Source of the DNA: an uncultured Caulobacterales bacterium
GTDB taxonomy: Bacteria > Pseudomonadota > Alphaproteobacteria > Caulobacterales > Caulobacteraceae
Assembly: GCA_903889785.1 (NCBI GenBank)
Contig: CAISYT010000146.1
Span: 1 to 9,761 of the forward strand
Direction of reading: 5' to 3'
DNA length: 9,761 nt
The notes below the pieces were generated by a model. It saw nothing but the letters and a program-made list of their open reading frames with translations. It searched no databases and was not told the origin of the DNA. Both the position numbers and the translations under genes were made by a program. This document shows, one piece after another, positions 1 through 6,579 of this stretch (positions are counted from its first letter, which is position 1; every line of letters begins with the position of its first letter).

Positions 1-350
1 CCTGGAAACTATCGGCGATCCAGGAGTCCTAGATCACGGCCGGTTCAGCCGAGCCCGCCAGTCGGGGTGCACGGCCCGAGCCCGGTACTTGATCATTGTG
101 CTGTAGCACTGGATGGTCAGTCTCGTCTGGCGGCCAGGGCTGTCGCTTCTGCAGGGTTCAACCTGCAGGTCGATGACACCCTACCCAACGCGAATAAGCG
201 TCGCGCCAAGGAGCCCTCACAGCGGGCATTGAAGGCTGAAATACAAGGCCATTCAGTAAGCTTGCGTTGCGCCGTGCCCCACACCAAACGTCAGTCCATT
301 CAGTCTCTCGGCCGCGTCGGGCTTCATCGTACGCAATGTCGCCACAGACG
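1..350. other. Gene-free stretch, nothing recognised
   Basis: I see no supportable gene here. The only long open frame is a GTG-start plus-strand frame (67-369) with no ribosome binding site. It reads straight into the terminator of the neighbouring minus-strand gene and has no recognisable domain. A small 7-base-pair inverted repeat (CTGCAGG / CCTGCAG, 149-168) has no T-run and no assigned role. The stretch may be intergenic or decayed sequence. Confidence 0.5.
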
Positions 351-381
351 AAAAAGCCCGACCCGATGAATCGGGACGGGC
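351..381 (-). terminator. Rho-independent terminator of the TonB receptor gene
   Basis: Read on the minus strand, a GC-rich stem (GCCCG, a U-U mismatch, then CCCGA, closed by a TTCA loop) is followed at once by GC and five T residues (355-351). It lies about 50 bases after the receptor stop codon in the right orientation. This is a textbook intrinsic terminator shape. Confidence 0.8.
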
Positions 382-400
382 CTTGCCGAACGTTTTGACG

Positions 401-426
401 AACCGGACCCCGCGAGGGGTCCGGTT
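401..426 (-). repeat. Perfect 11-bp hairpin just after the receptor stop
   Basis: AACCGGACCCC and GGGGTCCGGTT form a perfect 11-base-pair stem around a 4-base loop (GCGA on plus, TCGC on minus). No T-run follows on either strand, so alone it is not an intrinsic terminator. It precedes the real terminator at 351-381 and probably protects the 3' end of the mRNA or assists termination. The arm unit GTCCGGTT is directly repeated (419-426 and 427-434), the second copy touching the stop codon. Confidence 0.6.
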
Positions 427-433
427 GTCCGGT

Positions 434-3271
434 TTAGTACTGGAAGCGCAAGCCGACGCGGAAGAACCGGCCGACGGTGTCGTACAGTTGGGTACCGCTG
501 ACGTTGGCAGCCACCGCGCCCAGGATCGACGGGCGCTTGTTGAGTAGGTTGTTGATCGTTCCGTAGACCTGCAGCTTACGCGAGCCCTCGCTGAGGATAT
601 CGTAACTCGAGTTCAGGTTCAGGTAGACGACGCCTGGGAATAAGTTGTCGCTAACGCTGGTTGAAGACGTCGACTTGTAGGTCGGGTCATCCGGACCGAC
701 GTTGTTGTTGCTCCAACGCGTGTCTCTAAAGTAGCGCGCGCTCAGGTTCACATTCAGCTTGTCGAGGGTATAGTTGGCATTGAAGTTGCCCTGCATAGCC
801 GCAACGCCGTTCATGAAGCCGGCGCTATCGGTGACGACACCCGTGTTGGTGGTGGTCTTCAAGGTGTCAACCCAGGTGGTCAGGTTGCGAAGGTCAAGCG
901 TGCCGACCAGGCCCATGGCGCTGAGAGGGACGCGATAGGCCACTTCTAGATCCTTACCCTGCGTCAGCAGCTGGTTCAGGTTCTGCGGCAGTCCGGCCAC
1001 AGACTGCAGCCCGTAGAGGCTGTTGTCGCGGGTCACGAATTTGCAGAGGGCCTGATCTCCCTTGAAGCAGCCATTCAGCGTATCAACCGCGCCCAGCGAA
1101 GCGATAACGCCGGTGATGTTGATGTCGAAGTAGTCGACCGAAATCTTCAGGCCCTGGGTCATGCCCCAGTGCGGCGTGAAGACCACGCCACCGGTTAATG
1201 TCTTGGCGGTTTCAGGCTTCAGGTACGGGTTACCGCCGCTGATGGTGGTCAGACGGCCGACCTGGTTGGTGAACGGATTAAGAATGCCGGTCGCGCCGCC
1301 CGAACCAGGGGTCGAGAACAGCTGGTCGGGGGTCGGGGCCTTGATGTCCCGCGATTGAGTGACACGGAAACGAAGGAAGTCCGAAGGCTCCCAGGTGCCG
1401 CCGATCTTCCAGGTCGTGACCGAGCCGCTGGTTTGGTAGTGGGTACGACGAACTGCCCCGTTCAGGTCCAGAGACCTGGCCAGCGGTGCGTCTTTGAGCA
1501 GCGGAACGCCGGCTTCAGCGTAGGCTTCGCGGACATTATCTTCGCCGTTGTAGGTCGACTGGTTGACGGTCTGCCAAGCCAGCAGTTCGGAACGCGGGTC
1601 AGCTTTGGCTTCGATGCGGTCCTTACGGAATTCGCCGCCGACGGCCAGAGATAGCGGGCCGGCCGGAAGTTCAATCAGGTTTCCGGACAGGTTGATGCCG
1701 CCGGCGGTCTGGCTGATCACGTTGTTGCTGGTCACAGAGCCCGTCACATAGTCCTTAGCGGCTTGGCTGTTTTGCTGCCCGAAGACGTTGAAGGGCACGC
1801 AGCCTGACTCCACGATCAGAGCGTCAGCCGCGGTCAGGTTCGCGCTCGCGACGGCCTGGGCGGTCGTCGCGCACGCCGGTTGGCCGTTGGCACCGGTCAC
1901 GACGTTGACCGCTAGGGCCAGGTTCGGCCGATCGATCATCGGGGTGGAGTCATAGTCCTGAGTGGTCTGGCCATACAGGAGGTGCGCATCCCACGACCAG
2001 TTGTCATTGATCTTGCCGCGCGCGCCGACCACACCACGCATGGTTTCCCATTCGGTGAAGACCTTCCAGGGACCGATGTCACTGTTGAAGCGGCCAATGT
2101 TGATGCTCGTCAGGCCACCTGAGACCATGCGAGCGCGGGTGGCGGCGGGGATGAAGGGATTGCTGATCGGCACGTTGATGCCGGTCGACAGGTAGGTATC
2201 CCCGTGGCCTTGGGCGTTGGTATTGAACGCGTAGTTCCCTTCAGTGAACAGAGTCAGCTTGTCGTTCACCTCATAGGTGCCGCGCGCCATGAAATTGCGG
2301 CGCTCGAACGGGTTCGACAGGGCCTGAATGCTCTGGGTGTTCGTGCCGTAATTTGTGGTCGAACCCAGGCGGGTCTGACCAAACACCTGGCCTAGGTTGT
2401 CGGTGTACGGAGCACCGTTCAAGCCGAAGGCAGTACCCTTCAGAGGACCGGAGATGATCACGCTACCCGGCGTAAACAGGGATTCGACATTCGAACCGAC
2501 CCAGCCGATTGCCGGCAGGCCCGCCGCGCGAGTGGTACCGTAAGAAACCTGACCCGGCTCGTCGCGGAACCAGTCATTGCTGTAGAAGCTCGAGATGACC
2601 TTAGTCTTGGTGTAGTCGCCGCCGACGATGAAATGCGCGCGACCGTCTTTCGACTGAAAGCCGTAGCCCAGGCTGCCGACGTATTCGGTGCCCTTGCCAT
2701 ATCCGGTGATGCCGTACTGGACGCTGCCCTTAAGGCCGACCAGACGGTCGTTCATGATGAAGTTGACCACACCGGCGACGGCGTCCGAACCGTAGGCCGC
2801 AGAGGCACCGCCGGTGACGATATCGACGCGGTCAACGAGGCTGGTCGGGATCTGCGCCAGATCGACGGAGAAGCTACTGGAAGAACCGACATAGCGGCGG
2901 CCGTCGACAAGCACGAGCGTACGGCCCGAGCCAAGGCCGCGCAGGTTAGCGGGCTGCTGTCCGGCGCCGCCGATCAAGCGGGTCGACTGGGTTGGGCCGG
3001 CGCTGTTGCGGAACGAAGGCAACTCCTGCAGGGCTTCGGCCATCGACGCCGGGGCACGTTGTTGCAGCAAGGCCTGTCCAACCGTGGTGACGGGGGTTGG
3101 GGCGGTGAATCCGGCAGTAGCCAGGCGCGAACCGGTAACCACGACTGTCTCGACTTCCGCAGCGCCCGCGGCAGCCTCTTGCGCTGCGACTGTGCTCGCG
3201 TAGCCGAGCGCGATAGCGGCACTGGCGAAAAGGGAGGCCCTACGGGCAAATTGGCGATTATCGATTGGCAT
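434..3271 (-). CDS. TonB-dependent outer-membrane receptor
   Basis: This is an outer-membrane active transporter driven by TonB-ExbBD from the inner membrane. The first ~31 residues are a Sec signal peptide (RR, a hydrophobic run, then STVAAQEA). A TonB box follows (ETVVV, residues 41-45, within ETVVVTGSR), then the plug domain at about 55-172 with NLRGLGSGRTLVLVDGRR and the GGASAAYGSDAVAGVVNF signature, and a beta-barrel to the C-terminal aromatic residue (RFQY). There is no N-terminal STN signalling domain, so FecA-type sigma signalling is not expected. I chose ATG at 3271 (945 residues) over the upstream in-frame GTG at 3283 because GGTGGAA lies six bases before it and the signal peptide then starts cleanly. 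The substrate cannot be read from the sequence. No neighbour points to iron, vitamin B12 or a sugar. The gene is monocistronic as far as seen. Confidence 0.93.
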   Translation of the reverse strand: MPIDNRQFARRASLFASAAIALGYASTVAAQEAAAGAAEVETVVVTGSRLATAGFTAPTPVTTVGQALLQQRAPASMAEALQELPSFRNSAGPTQSTRLIGGAGQQPANLRGLGSGRTLVLVDGRRYVGSSSSFSVDLAQIPTSLVDRVDIVTGGASAAYGSDAVAGVVNFIMNDRLVGLKGSVQYGITGYGKGTEYVGSLGYGFQSKDGRAHFIVGGDYTKTKVISSFYSNDWFRDEPGQVSYGTTRAAGLPAIGWVGSNVESLFTPGSVIISGPLKGTAFGLNGAPYTDNLGQVFGQTRLGSTTNYGTNTQSIQALSNPFERRNFMARGTYEVNDKLTLFTEGNYAFNTNAQGHGDTYLSTGINVPISNPFIPAATRARMVSGGLTSINIGRFNSDIGPWKVFTEWETMRGVVGARGKINDNWSWDAHLLYGQTTQDYDSTPMIDRPNLALAVNVVTGANGQPACATTAQAVASANLTAADALIVESGCVPFNVFGQQNSQAAKDYVTGSVTSNNVISQTAGGINLSGNLIELPAGPLSLAVGGEFRKDRIEAKADPRSELLAWQTVNQSTYNGEDNVREAYAEAGVPLLKDAPLARSLDLNGAVRRTHYQTSGSVTTWKIGGTWEPSDFLRFRVTQSRDIKAPTPDQLFSTPGSGGATGILNPFTNQVGRLTTISGGNPYLKPETAKTLTGGVVFTPHWGMTQGLKISVDYFDINITGVIASLGAVDTLNGCFKGDQALCKFVTRDNSLYGLQSVAGLPQNLNQLLTQGKDLEVAYRVPLSAMGLVGTLDLRNLTTWVDTLKTTTNTGVVTDSAGFMNGVAAMQGNFNANYTLDKLNVNLSARYFRDTRWSNNNVGPDDPTYKSTSSTSVSDNLFPGVVYLNLNSSYDILSEGSRKLQVYGTINNLLNKRPSILGAVAANVSGTQLYDTVGRFFRVGLRFQY

Positions 3272-3277
3272 ATTTGG

Positions 3278-3284
3278 TTCCACC
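3278..3284 (-). promoter_or_regulatory. Ribosome binding site deciding the receptor start
   Basis: GGTGGAA on the minus strand lies six bases before ATG 3271. It overlaps the alternative GTG at 3283, which has no comparable site of its own, so the ATG is preferred. Confidence 0.55.
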
Positions 3285-3436
3285 CAAGGTTTGCAACGGC
3301 GTCCGACGTATCGGGCAGTTTTTCTCTGTCAGTGATATGAGACTGGCTTTTAGGGTCTGTAATTTGGACCTGTAAATAGCGCCAGGCTCCGCGACCTCAG
3401 TCTCTCGAAGGGTGTTGTATTGCTGCATCGATAGAA

Positions 3437-3452
3437 TGTACCGTTCCGTACA
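3437..3452. promoter_or_regulatory. Operator-like inverted repeat
   Basis: TGTACCGTTCCGTACA has 5-base arms (TGTAC/GTACA) around a 6-base centre. Arms and spacing of this kind are common for dimeric repressors of the TetR or GntR type. It sits about 170 bases before the receptor start and at the edge of the AT-rich island. No regulator gene is in the window, so this is a candidate only. Confidence 0.3.
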
Positions 3453-3600
3453 AAAATCGTCACATAGATAGAAAATCTATGTAAAATTCAAGTTAAGATG
3501 AAATTTATATTATAATACGATAATAAAAAAGTATTTAATTTCGAGATCAGAAAATTTGTATATTCTAACTTTTTAAATCTGATCTATGTTTTGCTGAGGA
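3451..3600. repeat. AT-rich island with repeated inverted 8-mers
   Basis: By count, 33 of 150 bases are G or C (22%), against clearly GC-rich flanks. ACATAGAT (3462-3469) and ATCTATGT (3475-3482) form a perfect 8-base-pair inverted repeat with a 5-base loop. A third copy, ATCTATGT, lies at 3582-3589, so the motif also brackets the island in inverted orientation. A second inverted pair, AGATCAGA (3544-3551) and TCTGATCT (3578-3585), lies within it. It could be a regulatory region bound by a nucleoid protein or repressor, or a relic of an inserted element. Confidence 0.6.
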
Positions 3601-3941
3601 TTTTCTGCTTCCGCGTGGGTGATGTCCGGGAAGATTCGGCTGGAGACATCCGTTTCGACGCTTGCATCAGCCCCAACCCCAGCATTGCCCTGCAGGCGCA
3701 CGCGGAACGTGTTGCTCTGGACTAGACCCACGGGAGCGAGGTCGCCGGATAGGCCATCATGACCCTGAATCCCAATGGTGCGGCTGACCTTCTAGGCACC
3801 GAAAGGGTTGCAGAGTTCTCCCGCACAGATCGACGGTTTGAGGGGCAGGCGCGGCGCTTCACCGTCCATGCCACCGGCGCTCTGTCGGTTAGCCCTAGCG
3901 GTATTCTGCCTGAACTGTTGGCTGGACGGCGCGCGCCGGTT

Positions 3942-3957
3942 GGAGGAAAGTCCGGGC
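3942..3957 (+). other. Match to the RNase P RNA 5' core (fragment)
   Basis: GGAGGAAAGTCCGGGC is identical to the conserved CR-I/P4 core of bacterial RNase P RNA (as in E. coli rnpB). The preceding bases (about 3923-3940, GGACGGC then GCGCCGG) loosely resemble the P2/P3 region. The rest of the ~400-base RNA is absent, because only 23 bases separate the match from the peroxiredoxin start. It is therefore at most a 5' remnant, or a leader element that happens to share the motif. It is not a functional rnpB. Confidence 0.4.
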
Positions 3958-3969
3958 GCAATTTTTAGC

Positions 3970-3973
3970 GGAG
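3970..3973 (+). promoter_or_regulatory. Ribosome binding site of the peroxiredoxin gene
   Basis: GGAG lies seven bases before ATG 3981. The stronger-looking GGAGG at 3942 is too far upstream to serve this start. Confidence 0.6.
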
Positions 3974-3980
3974 CTGAGCC

Positions 3981-4637
3981 ATGCCTTTGCAGATCAACGA
4001 AGTCGCGCCCGATTTCACCGCCGAAACCACCGATGGTCCGATGCGGTTCTATGACTGGGCGGGCGATCACTGGGTGGTGCTGTTCAGCCACCCTAAGGAT
4101 TTCACCCCGGTCTGCACCACCGAACTGGGCGCTGTGGCCAAGCTGAAGCCCGCCTTCGACAAACGCGGTGTGAAGGTGATTGGCCTGTCGGTCGATCCGG
4201 TCGAAAACCACTCCAAATGGGCGCTCGACATCGCCGAGACGCAAGGCATGGCCCCCAACTTCCCTATGATCGGTGATACCGATCTGAAGGTCTCCAAGCT
4301 CTACGGCATGCTGCCGGCCGATACGGCGGGCACAGCGGACAACCGCACCCCCGCAAACAATGCCACGGTGCGCAACGTGTTCATTATTGGGCCCGACAAG
4401 CTAATCAAGTTGATGATCGCCTATCCGATGACGACAGGGCGCAACTTCGACGAGATCATCCGTGTGATCGACTCCATGCAGATGACCGCCAAGAACAAGG
4501 TGGCCACCCCGGCCGACTGGCAGCCGGGCGAGGACGTGATCATCTCTGGTGCCGTGAGCGACGAGGACGCCAAGACCCTGTTCCCAGGCTATGTCACGCT
4601 CAAGCCCTACCTGCGCACCACCAAACAGCCGACCTGA
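3981..4637 (+). CDS. 1-Cys peroxiredoxin, Prx6 type
   Basis: This cytoplasmic thiol peroxidase reduces hydrogen peroxide, organic peroxides or peroxynitrite through a single peroxidatic cysteine. The active site reads HPKDFTPVCTTE, with P38, T42 and C45 forming the conserved PxxxTxxC element. R131 in ATVRNVF matches the catalytic arginine of Prx6. C45 is the only cysteine in the 218 residues, so there is no resolving cysteine and an external thiol must recycle it. The length and the C-terminal extension (DWQPGEDVIISGAVSDEDAKTLFP) fit the 1-cysPrx_C domain. ATG 3981 has GGAG seven bases before it. It is the first gene of a tight three-gene operon. Ergothioneine made by the enzyme downstream could be one of several recycling or co-protective thiols, but that is inference. 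Confidence 0.95.
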   Translation: MPLQINEVAPDFTAETTDGPMRFYDWAGDHWVVLFSHPKDFTPVCTTELGAVAKLKPAFDKRGVKVIGLSVDPVENHSKWALDIAETQGMAPNFPMIGDTDLKVSKLYGMLPADTAGTADNRTPANNATVRNVFIIGPDKLIKLMIAYPMTTGRNFDEIIRVIDSMQMTAKNKVATPADWQPGEDVIISGAVSDEDAKTLFPGYVTLKPYLRTTKQPT

Positions 4638-4651
4638 GCGCTTTAGCGGTG

Positions 4652-5710
4652 ATGAACCGGCGCGATCTGGGGATTGGAATTGGCGCGAGTTTGGGCGCAG
4701 CCCTGCTGAATGCCAGCCTGGCGAAGGTTGCAAAGGCGGCGGGGCCAGGTCGCTGGATGACCGCCAAACCGATACCGGTGGGTGCCAATGAGGTAATTGG
4801 CGCGGCGGTTGGCGGCAAGCTCCTGGTCTATGGCGGGCTATCGTCGTTCGTGGCCCAGGGGCTGTTCTGGGCCTATGACCCGGCGACCGACAGTTGGACC
4901 GAACTGGCCGGACATCCAGACAATACCCACCATTCCGCCTGTGTGGGCGTGGAGGACCGGTTCTATGTCTTCGGTGGCTTTCGTAAACCCGCCGATGGCC
5001 AGGCTGTCTGGCAGCCAACCCATGCCGCCTGGGTGTTCGACCTGCCCAGCAAGACCTGGACGCAACTGCCGCCCATGCCTACCGCGCGCGGGGCTCTCAC
5101 AGCCTGCCAGGCAGGGGATAGGATCTATGTCATCGGTGGTTCCGATATTCCGCCTTGGGACAAGACCCATGCGGGCATGACCCTGCAATGGGGCGGCGAG
5201 CAGAGCGCGGCCAATGAGGTGTTCGACATCAAGACTGGCAAATGGTCGACCGCTAATCCGATGCTGCAGGGGCGAAACCACATGAAATCGACCCTGGTCA
5301 ACGGCAAGATCTATGTGATCGGCGGCCGGGTCGGCTCGGCCTTCGTGGGCGCGTCGACCAGTGTGGGGATCAATGAGGCCTATGATGTGGCCAAGGATAG
5401 CTGGACCCCTATGGCCATGATGCCAACGCCGCGGGGCGGTTTGGAAGTGGCCATGCTCGACAACAAGATCCACGTGCTGGGCGGCGAAGCCTATGCATTT
5501 GGCTTGCAGGGGACTTCAAACGTGCATGAGGTGTATGATCCGGCAGTGAACAGCTGGAACATCGCCCCGAATATGCCCTCGCGCCGGCATGGCTTTGCCA
5601 TCGCGGAGATCGGCGGCAAGATTTACTGCGTTACCGGCAGCGATGTGGCCGGCAACGGCGGCGGGCCTGCAACCGGCATAACGGCCAACGAAGTCTTCAT
5701 TCCCGAGTGA
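4652..5710 (+). CDS. Exported six-blade Kelch-repeat protein
   Basis: This is a predicted periplasmic beta-propeller of unknown ligand. The N-terminus (MNRRDLGIGIGASLGAALLNASLAKVAKAAG) has a twin arginine at 3-4, then a weakly hydrophobic stretch and alanine-rich end, so Tat export is likely. Six Kelch repeats follow, each with a double-glycine beta-strand and a later YDxxxxxW-type strand. The glycine pairs fall near residues 61, 108, 162, 224 and 277, with a variant TGS at 328-330. The gene starts 14 bases after the peroxiredoxin stop. An in-frame GTG lies directly before ATG 4652 and neither has a good ribosome site, so translational coupling is likely. Its stop overlaps the next start. Members of this fold include NanM-like sugar epimerases as well as pure binding proteins. 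Nothing here fixes an enzyme activity. Confidence 0.85.
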   Translation: MNRRDLGIGIGASLGAALLNASLAKVAKAAGPGRWMTAKPIPVGANEVIGAAVGGKLLVYGGLSSFVAQGLFWAYDPATDSWTELAGHPDNTHHSACVGVEDRFYVFGGFRKPADGQAVWQPTHAAWVFDLPSKTWTQLPPMPTARGALTACQAGDRIYVIGGSDIPPWDKTHAGMTLQWGGEQSAANEVFDIKTGKWSTANPMLQGRNHMKSTLVNGKIYVIGGRVGSAFVGASTSVGINEAYDVAKDSWTPMAMMPTPRGGLEVAMLDNKIHVLGGEAYAFGLQGTSNVHEVYDPAVNSWNIAPNMPSRRHGFAIAEIGGKIYCVTGSDVAGNGGGPATGITANEVFIPE

Positions 5711-6447
5711 GCGCTTTTGCCATCACCATCGTGCTGATCGGCGCGCTTGGGGGCGGGTTTATCTCCGGTCTGGCCGGGTTCGGCACGGGCATGGTGGCGC
5801 TGGGGATCTGGCTGCATGTGCTCGACCCCAATACAGCGACGACCCTGGTTCTGATCTGTTCGGTTTTTGCCCAGTGCATGACCTTTCCGACGATCTGGCG
5901 CACGATCCGCTGGGCGCGCGTCTGGCCGTTTGTGGTGTTCGGTCTGCTAGGGGCCCCGGTGGGAACCTGGCTGCTTCGTGTGATCGATCCAGGCCAATTC
6001 AAACTGGCCATTGGGGGGGTGCTGGTGGCCTTTTCGGCTTTTCAGTTCCTGGTACGCAAGCCGGTAGGCTTTAAGGGTGGCGGCTGGCCAGTCGATGGTG
6101 CGGTAGGGTTTGGCGGCGGCATTCTCGGCGGGCTGGCCGGGATGTCGGGCCCGCTGCCGATCATATGGGCAAGCCTCCAGGGCTGGTCCAAGGAAGATCG
6201 CCGCGCGGTGTTTCAGAGCTTCAACTCGGCCGTGCTGGCGTTCGCGCTGCTGCTGCATGCCGCCAGCGGTCTGGTGAGCAAGGAGGCGTTCTGGCTGGCA
6301 TTGCTGGCCTCACCGGGCACGATTATTGGCTCGCAGATCGGCGTGCGTGCCTATCGCCGACTGAGCGACCATCACTTTGATCGTGCGGTTCTGGGGCTGT
6401 TGTTCCTGTCGGGTGTCACCCTGATGTGGAGCGCCCTGGCGCACTAG
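5707..6447 (+). CDS. TauE/SafE (TSUP) family membrane transporter
   Basis: This is a 246-residue inner-membrane protein with about seven to eight hydrophobic segments. Both halves carry the family's glycine-rich signature: GGGFISGLAGFGTG near residues 14-27 and GFGGGILGGLAGMSGP near 136-151, the internal duplication expected of TSUP proteins. Characterised family members move sulfite, sulfoacetate, taurine-derived or other organosulfur anions, mostly outward. The substrate here is not determined. The start is a GTG whose sequence GTGA overlaps the Kelch stop by four bases, so the two are translationally coupled. The first membrane segment begins almost at once, which supports this start. The location beside a peroxiredoxin and a sulfur-histidine enzyme fits a sulfur role, but that is inference. 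Confidence 0.9.
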   Translation: MSAFAITIVLIGALGGGFISGLAGFGTGMVALGIWLHVLDPNTATTLVLICSVFAQCMTFPTIWRTIRWARVWPFVVFGLLGAPVGTWLLRVIDPGQFKLAIGGVLVAFSAFQFLVRKPVGFKGGGWPVDGAVGFGGGILGGLAGMSGPLPIIWASLQGWSKEDRRAVFQSFNSAVLAFALLLHAASGLVSKEAFWLALLASPGTIIGSQIGVRAYRRLSDHHFDRAVLGLLFLSGVTLMWSALAH

Positions 6448-6479
6448 CCGTGGCTGGTTGGCCATGCTGGCGCTCAGGC

Positions 6480-6498
6480 GTGCGGTCCACTGCCGCAC
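6480..6498 (+). repeat. Small hairpin between the operon and egtB-egtD
   Basis: GTGCGG (6480-6485) and CCGCAC (6493-6498) form a 6-base-pair stem with a 7-base loop, 33 bases after the transporter stop. No T-run follows, so it is at most a weak or Rho-assisted terminator. Read-through into the next gene is possible. Confidence 0.3.
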
Positions 6499-6557
6499 AT
6501 GTGATTGTCGCCCGCGCGAGGTTGCTTTCTTTCCGGCCTTGTCGTGACTATGTCACC

Positions 6558-6571
6558 GTCTCCGCGGAGAC
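6558..6571. promoter_or_regulatory. Perfect 14-bp palindrome over the ribosome binding site
   Basis: GTCTCCGCGGAGAC is a perfect palindrome whose right half contains GGAGA, the Shine-Dalgarno sequence nine bases before ATG 6580. As DNA it could be an operator. As RNA it could form a 5-base-pair stem with a CGCG loop that hides the ribosome site. Confidence 0.4.
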
Positions 6572-6579
6572 TGCCTGCC

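Larger units (their letters stand above)
3285..3969. other. Long divergent intergenic region
   Basis: This region separates the minus-strand receptor from the plus-strand peroxiredoxin operon and must hold both promoters. From the receptor side it contains a GC-moderate leader (3285-3430), a TGTAC/GTACA palindrome (3437-3452), an AT-rich island (3451-3600), and a GC-rich stretch (3600-3969) with a minus-strand open stretch of 72 codons (3576-3791) and a fragment resembling the RNase P RNA core (3942-3957). Two competing frames here (plus 3759-3968 and minus 3722-3961) lack ribosome sites and family resemblance, so I do not call them genes. Confidence 0.6.

Noticed and set aside
67..369. 100-residue plus-strand open frame at the left end
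   Set aside because: It has a GTG start with no ribosome site and no recognisable domain. The frame passes into the terminator of the receptor gene.
2633..3340. 235-residue plus-strand frame opposite the receptor gene
   Set aside because: It lies antisense to the signal peptide and plug domain of a clear TonB-dependent receptor, and GC-rich codon use readily creates such shadow frames.
3509..3516. Consensus TATAAT boxes on both strands in the AT-rich island
   Set aside because: No fitting -35 hexamer sits 16-18 bases upstream on either strand, and such matches are expected by chance in a tract this AT-rich.
3759..3968. 69-residue plus-strand frame just before the peroxiredoxin gene
   Set aside because: It has no ribosome site and no known motif, and it reads through the RNase P-like element. 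Composition alone does not support it.
3942..3980. A working RNase P RNA gene
   Set aside because: Only the 5' core motif is present. Peroxiredoxin coding begins 24 bases later, so the other ~300 bases of the RNA are missing.
3792..4244. 150-residue minus-strand frame
   Set aside because: About 60% of it lies antisense to the well-supported peroxiredoxin gene, and it has no ribosome site or family resemblance.
6480..6498. Intrinsic terminator between the transporter and the fusion gene
   Set aside because: The stem is only six base pairs and no T-run follows it.
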